DNA from: Daucus carota subsp. sativus | Lineage: Eukaryota; Streptophyta; Magnoliopsida; Apiales; Apiaceae | Direction: 5' to 3' | Length of the DNA: 64,000 bases | NCBI RefSeq assembly: GCF_001625215.2 | Contig: NC_030383.2 | Span: forward strand, 6,708,779 to 6,772,778 | Shown here: piece by piece, positions 22,693 through 33,989 of the stretch | Numbering within the stretch: position 1 is the first letter of the stretch | Layout: every line of letters starts with the position of its first letter | Program-made: the position numbers and the translations under genes | The notes under the pieces: generated by a model | The model's database searches: none | What the model saw: only the letters and a program-made list of their open reading frames with translations | Told to the model about the DNA's origin: nothing

Positions 22693-23553
22693 AGGATTAT
22701 TAGTTTAAGTGGGATTTTACCTGATGGCGAAAGAGAAGCACAGGTTTCACCGAGAATAACTCCTGCTCCACAATTTTAGCAGCTTAGAACCTTAACATTA
22801 TACTAAAATGTATACTTTTATCCTCCAGATGGCACCAAAAAGAAAGTTCCAAGTCTTGGAAATGAGTGATTTATTTTCCTTTCTCCATTTCTGGACCTTA
22901 ACAGAGCAATTTGTTGGTAAAAGCTGATTTTCTGCAGATCCCAAACACAAGCCTCAATAATAAAGCCACACAGGATGATTCTCTTAAGCCAGTAAATTGT
23001 GAAAGACGGAGAAGAGGGATGGGAAAAAAAGTTAAACCTCAATACTGTCAAGTGACCAATTCACCGAAAATCCAGAGGTTTTAATTGGAGGGCTTACCAG
23101 GATCATATAGAATTCTAACATTGCCAACTACACAGGAGATATGAAGTTCTGCCATACTTATTAAAGCAAGAATTTTGGAAGAATCATCTAAAATAAAAGA
23201 TCTTTATAAACAGTTTTGAACACAACAATACATTATACTCTACAACGTTTCATGACAAGCTTACAATACTAATCAAAGATATCATCATTCATAAAAACAC
23301 ACTGATTCTGAAATTCCGGAGACTTTATACACTTTCTACTACCAAATTCATCCAAACTTATATAAAGTGCCTGAAGATTAAAACCAAAACATTTACTACT
23401 TCAACAAAACGTTCAGTAGCTGCAATTACACCATCTCTCCATAATAAAACCAAAGAACAGTGTATATCCTCTTCACTAAATTAAATCTCCTGTTTCGTAG
23501 CAATTCAAATAAAAAAGTTGTATTTTCCACTCTGTTGATCAGACTTCAGAATA

Positions 23554-24429
23554 CTAGCATATCCTCTGCCTTTTAGTAACCCTTGAACATTCTTCCTCTA
23601 CCCTCGAAAGCTTCCAAAATCCCATAGCAGATGAACAAGTCTCTGTCCCAACTTCTTGCTTCCCCTCATCATTGATAAAATCCTCCCAATGATTCTGCAC
23701 CAGCTCTCTCACATCGCCTTCCTTACAACGATCATACCACTCAAAATAAACATAGTGCAGCTTCTTAAGCCCTTTAAGCGCAAACCTCAAACCCCCTGCT
23801 TCCTCACTTTCATCTCTCCCCCCTTTCACAAAATACTTATACCTGTCAATCAAAATCAAATTCTTCGAATTCCTCTTCCACACCCTCTCGGTATCATCTA
23901 AAACAAGAACAATGCTCGGATCAACAGGCACGACATCCAGCCCCTTCTCTCCCTTTACAGTACAATCCTCCCTCGTAATCACCCTCTTGCCAAAATAGAT
24001 GCCTTGAGGGTCAAGAAACTCCTCAACAATATGCAAAGCGTAGTCGCGTGATCCCATAGTGTACACATACAACTGGAACATCTCACTCGCCTCTTGCAAG
24101 AAGCGTCGAACAAAAGGCCTCAACTTAGTCACCATCGGCTCTCCAGGCAACTTCCATGTAAACATATCATCACCCCGATAATGACTAATCTCTGATATCT
24201 GCTCGGGTGAAAGCGTGGCAAGCTTCTTGGTGTGCAGAAGAGTATGATCCAAATCCAAGACCAAACAGAGCTTCCTTAGACTTCGTAACTTGAGCAACTC
24301 AATTTTCTTGATACTCTCGACTTGATCCACCTCCATCTTTAGCCCTTCCAGCAAATAGTTGAATGCAATTGTTTGTTTAGCAACCGAACTGATTTCTTCT
24401 CCTCGAAACTTAAGCCTCAAAACCCTCAT
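23554..24429 (-). CDS. FCP1-domain CTD phosphatase-like, array copy 6
   Basis: One exon of 291 residues from the ATG at 24429. As in copy 3, a one-base difference in the leader leaves the frame open upstream to a GTG, but the ATG is the conserved start. DLDHT, YTMGSRDYA and DDTERVW are intact. Variants are KKLATLSPEQISEISHYRG (others have QKSEISLYRG), FTWKLP, VPVDPS and ALKGLKKLH (Val to Gly in the helix after the phosphatase domain). No BRCT. Predicted function as for the other copies; activity not shown. Confidence 0.87.
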   Translation of the reverse strand: MRVLRLKFRGEEISSVAKQTIAFNYLLEGLKMEVDQVESIKKIELLKLRSLRKLCLVLDLDHTLLHTKKLATLSPEQISEISHYRGDDMFTWKLPGEPMVTKLRPFVRRFLQEASEMFQLYVYTMGSRDYALHIVEEFLDPQGIYFGKRVITREDCTVKGEKGLDVVPVDPSIVLVLDDTERVWKRNSKNLILIDRYKYFVKGGRDESEEAGGLRFALKGLKKLHYVYFEWYDRCKEGDVRELVQNHWEDFINDEGKQEVGTETCSSAMGFWKLSRVEEECSRVTKRQRIC

Positions 24430-24509
24430 GATTTTCAAAACCCTAGGACGTATGATAGTAAAAAGATGCAATAGATTAGTGAACACGCAATGGAGAGTTT
24501 AAGATTACT

Positions 24510-24519
24510 AACTATATAT
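24510..24519 (-). promoter_or_regulatory. TATA box of array copy 6
   Basis: A short TATATA run about 80 bases upstream of the ATG, nearly identical in context to that of copy 4. Confidence 0.5.
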
Positions 24520-24935
24520 GCGAGTGATCAGCCAAGCGGTCACACTCCTCAGCACAATATGATTTTATAATCCTTGCAGACTTCGAACTTAGTTAGCATA
24601 CTTAATAAATCTTTTAATCTTAACAAATTTTAGCGGTTTTTTCGAAAATATCTAAAATATTTTTTTTTAATATGCCATCGTTATTATTAATATATTTTAT
24701 AATGATAAAATTTTTTATTTTTTATACGATATTCAATTTTAGAACTTAATTAATCAAAATCAACAACAAAATAATCTTAAATTTAATAATTAAATTCATC
24801 TTTGATTGCGAGTAAGTTGGTTAACCAGTTGAACTAGTTAAATTAAATTCCACCTAAAACAACTTCAACTATTATTAAAAAAAAATTTAAAAAAATTACA
24901 TGTGATTGTTTTGGCTGCAAAACATATTTGCTATT

Positions 24936-25623
24936 AGGGGTGTTCGCGGTGCGGGCGGCGCGGTTTTTTCCTAAAACCGCGAACCAACCCGCGTATGCGG
25001 TTTGAGAAATTTCGTAAATCGCGACCGCAACGCGTAATATAAAAACTGTGTAAATCAGAACACAAAAATGCGGTGCGGTGCGGGCCGTGCGGTTTATACA
25101 TTCAAAAAGTTATATTTTTTAGTGACAATATAATTATAATTTTTTTATATGTATTTAAAAATAATTTATATATATATATATAGTTAAAATACTCACAGAA
25201 TGAAATATAAACTAATATATAAGTATGATAATGATGAAGATGAAAAGATTTCAACACTAACAAATTAATTTATAGAAATTAGATATAATTATAATATTTA
25301 GTTTGTCGTCTTAGAACTAATCTTAATTTATATTGTAAAATTATTAAAATTAAGTTGAGGAACTTGAACATATATACACACACATGAGAGATAACAACAT
25401 AATAAATAATCTAAATATTTGTAATTATATATAATATATTTTCATATATTAGAAAGTAGCGGTGCGGTGCGGTTTGAACCGCGCTTCTATAATGTCAAAC
25501 CGCAACCCGCATCACACCGCGCGGTTTGTTGAAATATCAACCCGCAACCGCATCACGAAAATGAAAAATCACATTTTGCGGTGTGGTGCAGAGCGGCGCG
25601 GGCGATTTATACGGTGTGGGCGG
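24936..25623. mobile_element. GC-tipped non-autonomous element (hAT-like, uncertain)
   Basis: Absent from other units. Both ends are rich in GCGGTGCGGGCGG and related phrases (left 24944-24965, right near 25575-25622, also near 25460), while the middle is over 70 percent A+T by eye. The left tip aggggtgttcgcggtgcggg resembles tips of plant hAT MITEs. The right tip is not a clean inverted copy and no target duplication remains, so the right end may be deleted. Confidence 0.5.
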
Positions 25624-25731
25624 CCTGGAATAACCCAACATTTCATTACATGATCTAATACACAATTCCCTGCCACTTATCCGGAATGGATACACAGATT
25701 CAGAGCTATCATAGAGTTCATTATTCTGTAA

Positions 25732-26497
25732 GGCCATCTCCAACAGTGGAATCGGTTGTTGGCCTAAATCTTAATTCAAATTTAGACCGAACCATCTTTC
25801 CATTCCAACAGTTTGGCCTAAATTTTGGTCCAAATTCATATATTAATATTTTATTCTTCTAACAATTTTTATATTATTATTCTAATCTTTTTAACATTAA
25901 TATAATATTTCATATTAATATTAAACTCAATAAATTCATTAAATTAGAAAAACACTACATTTAAACAAAGAAAATAAAAGAAAATTTAACATTTTATTTA
26001 ATCAACTAAAATAAAATTTACAAATATTCAATACTACTCCGAATTAATATATTGTTCCCACAAATGTTCAATTAATGCATCTTGAAGTGCAATATGAGCA
26101 TTTTTATTTTTTTTATTTTTCGAAGTCTTCCAAGAAATTGTTGAAATCGAGCATTTTAATGAGTCGCTAATTTGAATTATTTTAAAAGTATTTAATTTTA
26201 TCATTTTTCATAATTAATATATATATGATTATTTAAGTATAATGTATTAAATATAATTTATAAATATTCAATAATTATATTAACATATAATCATTTAATT
26301 AACTAAATATACAAAAGATAAAAAGTTATTATTATATTATTAAAAAGATTTAGGCCGGTGAATAGTGCCGACTTAAATTTAGGCCGGTACTGTTCACCGG
26401 CCTAAATTTGGACCAAGATTTAGGCCACTGTTGGGAGGATTTAGACCGAAACCGACCGACCCAAATTTGGACTTTTAGGCCACGGTTGAATTTGCCC
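25732..26497. mobile_element. PIF/Harbinger-like (Tourist-type) MITE
   Basis: The left end GGCCATCTCCAACAGTGG matches the complement of the right end (ccacggttgaatttgccc) with a few changes. The flanks are TAA (25729-25731) and TGA (26498-26500), fitting a 3-base TWA target with one change. Subterminal parts are also inverted (taggccggtg and ggcctaaattt). 766 bases, no transposase. Confidence 0.65.
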
Positions 26498-26612
26498 TGA
26501 GGGTTACACAGTATTCATTATGCATTATTGTATAAAAAAATAGAATTTCATCGTATGAACTATCACCTGTCAGCACAAATCTCATAAAAACACATCTCAT
26601 ATAACCTACTTA

Positions 26613-27463
26613 CAGTGACGGAACCAGAGGGGGCTATGGAATGCTAAAGCCCCCCTAACCTCAAAAATACAGTGTATATTTTTTTTCCAGCCCCTGCTAA
26701 ATTTGTGATGTCAATATAATTTTATTAGCCCCGCTGAATTATAAATGTCATAGAGAGGGATTTAATATAAAAGAAGAAAAGAGAAGGCACTTAGTCTAAA
26801 AAGAGTCTATTTAACAAATACATTCATACAGATACACTCAGAGCAACTAGATCATGCAAACTGTATGATGCATGCTGAGTACTTTGTACATTAGAAAAAT
26901 AATATAAAATATAGTTAAGAGGGAAAGTGTGCTCCTCATTGTTGAGGAAGCAAATAGAGCTCTTAAGTTCTTCAAGAGGTGCTAGGAAACATAGAGCTAC
27001 TACTTTGTATCGGCTCTTTGAATTCTAGAAATTAATTTTCGAATTTCAATAACTCAAAATTGGTCTACCTTGCACAATTTTATCCAAAGGATTTCTCTTT
27101 ACTAGACTTGAAGTTGTTGCCAAATCAGTTACACAATTTTATTTATGATATGAGAGCGAGATTAATTTGGATTTCAAAATATAGGAAATCTTTCTGTCAT
27201 GATGGTTAAAACACAAAGACACATTGCTTATCCCTTAGTTTATCTTCTGGTTAGGTTAGCTCTGGTTTTATCGGTTGTCATTGCTATCATTGAGAGAGTT
27301 GTTTTTTTTGCTATGAAAGCAATCAAGACTTATCGGCATAATAGGATGGAAGATGCATGAATGAATGATAGTATGATGATATATATTGAGAAAGTTATTC
27401 ATGCAAGTATAGATGACGAAATATTTTTAAGCTCCCTAGTTTTTAGTCCTGGTTCCGCCACTG
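26613..27463. mobile_element. hAT non-autonomous element
   Basis: Ends CAGTGACGGAACCAG and CTGGTTCCGCCACTG are inverted repeats of 15 bases with one change. Flanking 8-mers are cctactta (26605-26612) and cctactca (27464-27471); the uninterrupted site cctactgatcaaac is seen in other units. The 851-base interior has no transposase frame. Confidence 0.82.
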
Positions 27464-29009
27464 CCTACTCATCAAACATAAACTATGCATAACTGCATAT
27501 TATTAACCTTGTTGTCAACACCATCCGGTCCAGCATTGTAGCATTGTTTAAGGATTGCAAAATCGAATCCACCTTAAGAACAAGCCTAGCAATCGTCGCA
27601 CAATCTCACACGGATTCAAAACAATATATATGACAAAATTTTAAATAGAACAAAACAGTTTGTAATTATGGTGCTGGTACACAGAAGATGCTCATGAGAC
27701 GCATGCTAGTATCCGGGATCGTCAAACAGATAAACGACTGCATAGAGAACCACGAGCAAACAGATTTTCGGTATTTATGCACAAATGAGTATGGCAAGGG
27801 AAGCCATTTCCTAACTCAAATCTTTGTATCGGCTCTCAAATTATCCGGGCAGACGTCTGACACAAACTTCAAATTCCCAGATTTTCTTTTCTGCACTGGA
27901 CTATCATGAGTTAATAAACACTTCACTCCAACAAATCTTTTGGTCGTGTCCATTATTCTTCTGGTGAATTTCACAACAATGGCACAGAAACAATAAACCA
28001 CCTTTATGTCGAGTGCCCCTTTGCTCAGTTTCTATATAAATCTATAACTGAAGGCAAACACAGCACCGTTCATGATTCCTGGGACAAAAATTTGATGAAT
28101 TTGATAACTTTTGCCCTCGTAATATAAAATAATCCATTCGAGTATTTATTAGTTTAAGTGGGATTTTACTTGATGGCGAAAGAGAAGCAACAGGTTTCAC
28201 CGAGAATAACTCCTGCTCCACAATTTTAGCAGCTCAGAACCTTAACATTATAAAATGTATACTTTTGTCCTCCAGATGGCACCAAAAAGAAAGTGCCAAG
28301 TCTTGGAAATGAGTGATTTATTTTCCTTTCTCCATCTCTGGACCTTAACAGAGCAATTTGTTGGTAAAAGCTGATTTTCTGCAGATCCCAAACACAAGTC
28401 TCAATAATAAAGCCACACAGGATGATGCTCTTAAGCCATTAAATTGTGAAAGACGGAGAAGAAGGATGGGAAAAAAAATTAAACCTCAACACTGTTAAGT
28501 GACCAATTCTCCGAAAATCTAGAGGTTTTAATTGGAGGCTTACAAGGATCATATAGAATTCTAACATTGCCGACTACACAGGAGATATGAAGTTCTGCCA
28601 TACTTATTAAAGCAACAATTTTAGAAGAATCGTCTAAAATATTAAGAGATCTTTATAAACAGTTTTGAACACAACAATATTACATTATACTCTACAATGT
28701 TTCATGACAAGCTTACAATACTAATCAAAGATATCATCATTCATAAAAACACACCGATTCTGAAATTCCCGAGACTGTATACACTTTCTAACACCAAACT
28801 TCATTAAACTTATATAAAGTGCCTGAAGATTAAAACCAAAACTTTTACTACTTCAACAAAACGTTCAGTAGCTGCAATTACACCATCTCTCCATAATAAA
28901 ACCAAAGAATTAACAGTGTATATCCTCTTCACTAAATTAAATCTCCTGTTTCGTAGAAATTCATATGAACAAATTGTATTTTCCACTCTGTTGATCAGAG
29001 TTCAGATTA

Positions 29010-29843
29010 CTAGCATATCCTCTGCCTTTTAGTAACCCTTGAACATTCTTCCTCTACCCTCGAAAGCTTCCAAAATCCCATAGCAGATGAAGAAGTCTCC
29101 GTCCCAACTTCCTGCTGCCCCTCGTCATTGATAAAATCCTCCCAATGATTCTGCACCAGCTCCCTCACATCGCCTTCCTTACAACGATCATACCACTCAA
29201 AATAAACATAGTGCAGCTTCTTAAGCACTTGAAGCGCAAACCTCAACTCCCCTGCTTCCTCACTTTCAGCTCTCCCCCCTTTTACAAAATACTCATACCT
29301 GTCAATCAAAATCAAATTCCTCGAATTCCTCTTCCACACCCTCTCGGTATCATCCAAAACAAGAACAATGCTCGGATCAACAGGCACCACATCCAGTCCC
29401 TTCTCCCCCTCAACAGTACAATCCTCCCTCGTAATCACCCTCTTGCCAAAATAGATGCCTTGAGGGTCAAGAAACTCCTCAACAATATGCAGAGCATAGT
29501 CGCGTGACCCCATAGTGTACACATACAGCTGGAACATCTCACTCGCCTCTTGCAAGAAGCGTCGAACAAAAGGCCTCAACTTAGTCACCATCGGCTCTCC
29601 AGGCAACTTCCAGGCAAACATATCATCACCCTGATAAAGACTAATCTCTGATTTTTGCTCGGGTGAAAGAGTGGCAAGATTCTTGGTGTGCAGAAGAGTA
29701 TGATCCAAATCCAAGACCAAACAGAGCTTCCTTCGACTTCGTAACTTGAGCAACTCAATGTTCTTGATACTCTCGACTTGATCCACCTCCATCTCTAGCC
29801 CTTCCACCAGATAATTGAATGCAATTGTTTGTTTTTGTTTCAT
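29010..29843 (-). CDS. FCP1-domain CTD phosphatase-like, array copy 7 (different N-terminus)
   Basis: One exon of 277 residues from the ATG at 29843. Instead of the usual first 19 residues it begins MKQKQTIAFNYL, because the leader was rearranged; the shared sequence starts at QTIAFN. It is the most diverged copy: LVEGLEM, SIKNIELLKLRSRRKL, KNLATLSPEQ, SLYQGDD, FAWKLP, TVEGEKG, RNSRNLI, GGRAESEEAGELRFALQV and ETSSSAMG. DLDHT, YTMGSRDYA and DDTERVW are intact, and the C-terminus is unchanged. It is the outermost copy on the right. Because the lost N-terminal segment precedes the FCP1 domain, the enzyme fold should be unaffected; that is inference. Confidence 0.83.
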   Translation of the reverse strand: MKQKQTIAFNYLVEGLEMEVDQVESIKNIELLKLRSRRKLCLVLDLDHTLLHTKNLATLSPEQKSEISLYQGDDMFAWKLPGEPMVTKLRPFVRRFLQEASEMFQLYVYTMGSRDYALHIVEEFLDPQGIYFGKRVITREDCTVEGEKGLDVVPVDPSIVLVLDDTERVWKRNSRNLILIDRYEYFVKGGRAESEEAGELRFALQVLKKLHYVYFEWYDRCKEGDVRELVQNHWEDFINDEGQQEVGTETSSSAMGFWKLSRVEEECSRVTKRQRIC

Positions 29844-29989
29844 AACCGAACTGATTAATTTCTTCTAATCCTCGAAACTGTTTCAAAACCCTCGTATGAT
29901 TTACAAAGCCCTCGTATGATTTTCAAAACCCTCGTATGATTGTAAAGAGATACAATAGATTAGTGAACACGCAATGGAGAGTTTAAGAT

Positions 29990-30000
29990 AACTATATATT
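29990..30000 (-). promoter_or_regulatory. TATA box of array copy 7
   Basis: A TATATATT-like run about 150 bases upstream of the ATG, farther than in the other copies because of the extra leader repeats (caaaaccctcgtatgatt occurs with variation near 29885, 29905 and 29923). Confidence 0.5.
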
Positions 30001-30009
30001 TAGTGAGCC

Positions 30010-30410
30010 GAGATGCAACACTACTCGACACAATAGGATTGTATAGTCCTTGCAGACTTCGAATTTAGTTAGCATTTATTATAAATCTTTTAATCCTAAC
30101 AAATTTTAGTGGTTTTTTCGGAAATATCTAAAATTATATATATTTTATATAAAATCATCGTTTTTGATATATTTTACAATGATACAAAATTTTTATTTTC
30201 TATGCGAAATATTCAATTTTAGAACTTAATTAATCAAAATCAACAACAAAATAATCTTAAGTTTAATAATTAAATTCATTTTTGATTGCGAGTAAGTTGG
30301 TTAACAAGTTGAACCAGTTAAATTAAATTCCACCAAAAATAACTTCCACTATTTTTCAAAAAATAAAAAAATTACACATGTGATTGTTTTGGCTGCAAAA
30401 CATATTTTCG
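30010..30410. other. Right edge of the tandem array (blocks A-B of copy 7)
   Basis: Sequence shared with the other units continues to the phrase tgattgttttggctgcaaaac at about 30380-30405 and then stops. What follows is not found elsewhere in the window. The array thus ends here and continues to the left beyond the window. Confidence 0.6.
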
Positions 30411-31335
30411 TAAAAAAATTTGGAAAACGGTAAAACCGTTTAATATGGTATTTTTTTTTATTTTAAACATGTATTTTTGGCATATACAGTTGTACTTGGG
30501 GTAAACTGATCTGGTTATAAAAATGTACCAAAACGAAAGCCCAGACAGCGTTATGCATAATTGGCTCGCTGTGAAACTCATTCCCACAAGCCACGTGGCA
30601 AAAGACATATATGAAAGTTACCACATAACATATATATCTAAACTTAGAGGGTGAAGGAAAGGAAGAAGAGAATGGATGAAAATAAAGGGAGAACGAGAAA
30701 GGATAAGACACAGATACAATATTTACATATATAAAGCTGTGTACTTAAAAAAAAGAGTGAATTTTCTAATATGTTCTCAACAAAGGATCACTTTAACTGT
30801 GGTATTTAACAAAGGGTACGAAAATTGGTGCCAAAAAAAACATATAGGGTGGACAAAAATACGTATAGGGTGGACAGTGCAATTACTATAAGTTTGGGGC
30901 AAAAAGTGCATTTGGTCAATACTAAGGGGTTGTATTTTGCAATTAACTCGTTGAAAATATCATCACTCTCGAGCAAAATGCTCTTGTAACGATAACATAC
31001 CAACAGCTTCCTCCACTGCCAGCTAGCAACTAAACTTAGTGGTAATGCTTTCACTTTAGGTATTATTACTAGTTTCCATTCCTTAACAATAAAAATGTTC
31101 AATTCATACTCAATACGTTAAGCGGGCACTGTGCCAGATATTAATTATAGCCAACTACAACAAAAACAAGCAAAATGATAACGCATCCTCACAACATACA
31201 GAAATTTGAGCTGATAATCCATCAAAATCCAGATATGAAGGAAGAAAAAAAGTTATTGTTTTCGAAGTTGTTGCAGAAGTCTGCTGTGTGTTTTCTGATA
31301 ACTATATAATTTTGATTAAAAATAAAACATTGCAT
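30411..31335. other. Intergenic region between the array and the F-box gene
   Basis: Unique sequence with only short chance frames. It should contain the 3' untranslated region and poly(A) site of the F-box gene ending at 31336. A short direct repeat, atagggtggaca, occurs at 30844 and 30865. I see no RNA gene or transposon here. Confidence 0.5.
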
Positions 31336-32832
31336 CTAGAGTGCGAGTGACTGAACCTCGTCTGCTTTCCATGAGTTCTCTTCATACCTGTACCACCTCA
31401 TTAGACCTTCGTCAGCTCTACTTCTCTGGCACATGATGCACGAGTCATTCATACACGTGATAAATTGACGCAGACCAGAAGCTTTCTGAAGAATATCTTC
31501 ATCGATCTCTTTTAGAATTCTCTTTCTGGGCGGGGGTGAAGTGAAATCAGCAATGTGACAATGAGATATATTAAGCACTTCCAGATGCTTTAAGCTGTCC
31601 AGAATAATGATCAAGGCTTCTTTTACAACCATGGAACAGCGAAGGCTTAACACTCTTATATTTGGAAGAAATTGAACGATAGAAGTTGCACATAATACAT
31701 TAAAAGATCCCATGATCTTTAGTTCAGCAAAATTTTTGCAGTTCTTGGAGATCTCTTCCATAACATATCGAGGAGTACCTATGCTTGGCATGGTCATTGA
31801 CTCAAGATCTTTCCACATGCTGATTGCTCTGCATATACCAGTTCTCTTTATTCGGTTCCAGGCAGGCATTACAAGTCTTTTAAGCTTTGGGCACCTGCAA
31901 CAAAGTTAAATAATTTTACCCTCATAAACCAGATAACTATCAGAGCAAAAAATGATTCTAACCATTAAAGTGAGCAGCAAATGAATTCTAGGAAATACTA
32001 ATATCATGAAACCACTAGTCCCAAGTATTGCCAGAACTTAAATGCAGCAAAGCAAACCAAGAACGCAAGGTCCGTCCTAGAGGATATTCAGGTCGAGGGT
32101 TTGAACCGCAGTGGGTTAAGTGGGCAAAAAATAGATCACAATACTAGGTCTTGCACTGAAGATAAGAGACCTAAAGGGATCTAAAATCCTCACACATATT
32201 TACTGAAGTCCGTATGTGCAACAGTTCTCATATAGTCTTATTAAGTACCTCAACTGGTATGCTTAGCTACTTTGCAGATCCATCTGGGATGCCTAATCCT
32301 AAATCCACAAAGAACATGAGAACATCACTTGCTAAATATATATTATCTTAGACTCCTTCATGCAACAGGCCATATAATATCAAAGTGATTAACAGGAAGT
32401 TACTTACAATGTAATAGTTGGGCATGGGAAAAATATAAGATCTAATGGCATAGGAACTCAAAAAAAAAAATACCTTTCAGCAGTGTAAGTCAATTGCTCA
32501 TCAGTGAGATAGAGATTGAAATGGAAGATCAAAGTCTTGATATTCCCGTGACTAAGACTTAAACTAAGCCTTAGAATCCGGGTCAACGTCTTATCGGACT
32601 GGTTATCCACATAGACAAAGGGCTCTAGTGATGTTTTGATGAAGTTTGATTTCATATGGGACAAATCAACAGTTTCCCAGAGCAGAGGGTCAGAACATGC
32701 GAAACGCCATGCTCTACAAACTTGAGCTATTCCTGGAGTCAACTCATATTTAGTAAAAGACTCTATTATCTTCATAAGGACATCGAAATCGAGATCCTCC
32801 CATCTCCTTGAAAACGCGCCACCTTCTTCCAT
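31336..32832 (-). CDS. F-box/RNI protein, At3g48880-like
   Basis: Two exons, 32474-32832 and 31336-31894, separated by a GT-AG intron that keeps frame (AG joined to G), giving 305 residues. F-box at about residues 10-55 (RRWEDLDFDVLMKI, then GIAQVCRAWRFACSDPLLWETVDL), followed by leucine-rich repeats (LKRLVMPAWNRIKRTGI, LKIMGSF, IRVLSLRC, LEVLNISHCHI). The tail ends CIMCQRSRADEGLMRWYRYEE. F-box proteins of this type are substrate adaptors of SCF ubiquitin ligases, with the F-box binding SKP1/ASK and the repeats binding the target; the target is unknown. The sequence closely resembles Arabidopsis At3g48880 from memory. The 5' leader appears to be spliced too, with an AG/GTAAAC donor near 34000. 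The coding intron holds a small low-copy repeat near 32065-32220. Confidence 0.88.
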
Positions 32833-33887
32833 TTATGATTTGATATTGAAATCTCAAGAAACATTAGAATCAGAAGCCTATAAAAAGATAAATAAAAAAA
32901 CAGGATTAGTGGACCTTGAATCAGAAATACTTCTCCTAAACAAAAAATTATATCAGAGAGATGACAGGATATAAGTCCAATATATAAACACTCCATGTGA
33001 GAAAAGATTTTTCCTTGAACTCTGCTGCCCATTTAAAAAAAGCTCTCAAACATATTAACCTTATATACTAGAAGTGAATGATGTCTCCTATATATGTTAT
33101 ATGTACATGATAGACTTTTGCGTTTGGAAGTGTCCGCCCCGAGGGGCAGGAGAACGCCAAATTTAAGATCTCTCAACTTCAGAAGACAGAAATATTATTG
33201 TCTAAAACAAGAAAAAATCTCTAACAATCTATGTCAGACATACTATTCCCAGGAGTCACAGGTTTTACCCAATCGTATGCATTCAGGGATAGCCTGCCTA
33301 ATACAAAAAACAGAATATTTCTCAATACCTATTTGATATGTTTTAAAACAAGGCTCGCATACATGTGAATGAACATTTTATAGAAAGCAAGACCTTGGTG
33401 TGATTTAAAATAGACATCAGCATATATATATATCTTGCGAGTGATGCTGTGATTATTGTAACGAAATACCAGACGATGTAAAAACGGACGTTCTTGATCA
33501 GAGTATAATCCTTTTGAATGTTGATAAACAGCAAAACTGATTCTCCAAAACCAAAAATAGCAAAGTAACAACAATTTAACAGTGGAGTCCTAACAACTTA
33601 TGGCATTCAGAAATGATATCAATTGTAATTAAAAGCACACAATTAGGTAAACACGAGATCACGGAGACACAAACATAAAGCTGAATCAAGCTAAAATACT
33701 AGTAAATTATTATACATCACAGAATTAAGCATACAACAAAACACAATAGACCCAATAAACATCATAACAAGAAGGATACAATCTCATTCATTTCAAGAAT
33801 GTGTATTTACAGTAAAAGATCCGATAATCCTGACATCCAAATGCAATTACAGACATAAAATTCGTATATAATTGTGTGTGTGCGCGG

Positions 33888-33989
33888 GAGAGAGAGAGTG
33901 AGAGAGAGAGAGGGGAATTCTGAATCAATAGATATAGGGAGAGAGGACGGAAGTACCTCGATAATTTGAGAGAGAGAGAGAGAGAGAGA
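33888..33989 (+). repeat. GA microsatellites in the F-box gene leader
   Basis: Two GA runs at 33888-33912 and 33969-33989 lie in the presumed spliced 5' leader of the F-box gene (CT repeats on its sense strand). CT-rich leaders are common in plant genes. Confidence 0.75.

Larger units (their letters stand above)
18434..23553. other. Array spacer between copies 5 and 6
   Basis: Blocks A and a shortened B reach about 18756. Then come an unidentified repeat, nested Stowaway MITEs, C (about 19620-20270, with a MULE-family fragment), D (about 20280-20430), E (about 20440-20660), F split by a LINE (about 20790-20850 and 22700-23000), and G up to copy 6. It is the longest spacer, mainly because of the LINE. 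No working gene. Confidence 0.6.
24430..29009. other. Array spacer between copies 6 and 7
   Basis: Blocks A and B reach about 24933. Block C is broken by three DNA transposons (24936, 25732, 26613) and resumes in pieces at 25624, 26501 and 27464. Block D is absent or much reduced; E lies at about 27625-27910, F at about 28150-28440, and G follows up to copy 7. Apart from short decayed frames, no gene is visible. Confidence 0.6.

Noticed and set aside
32065-32220. tRNA-like B box (gggtttgaacc) in the F-box gene intron
   Set aside because: No A box at the right distance and no cloverleaf fold could be drawn by eye. More likely a short dispersed repeat.
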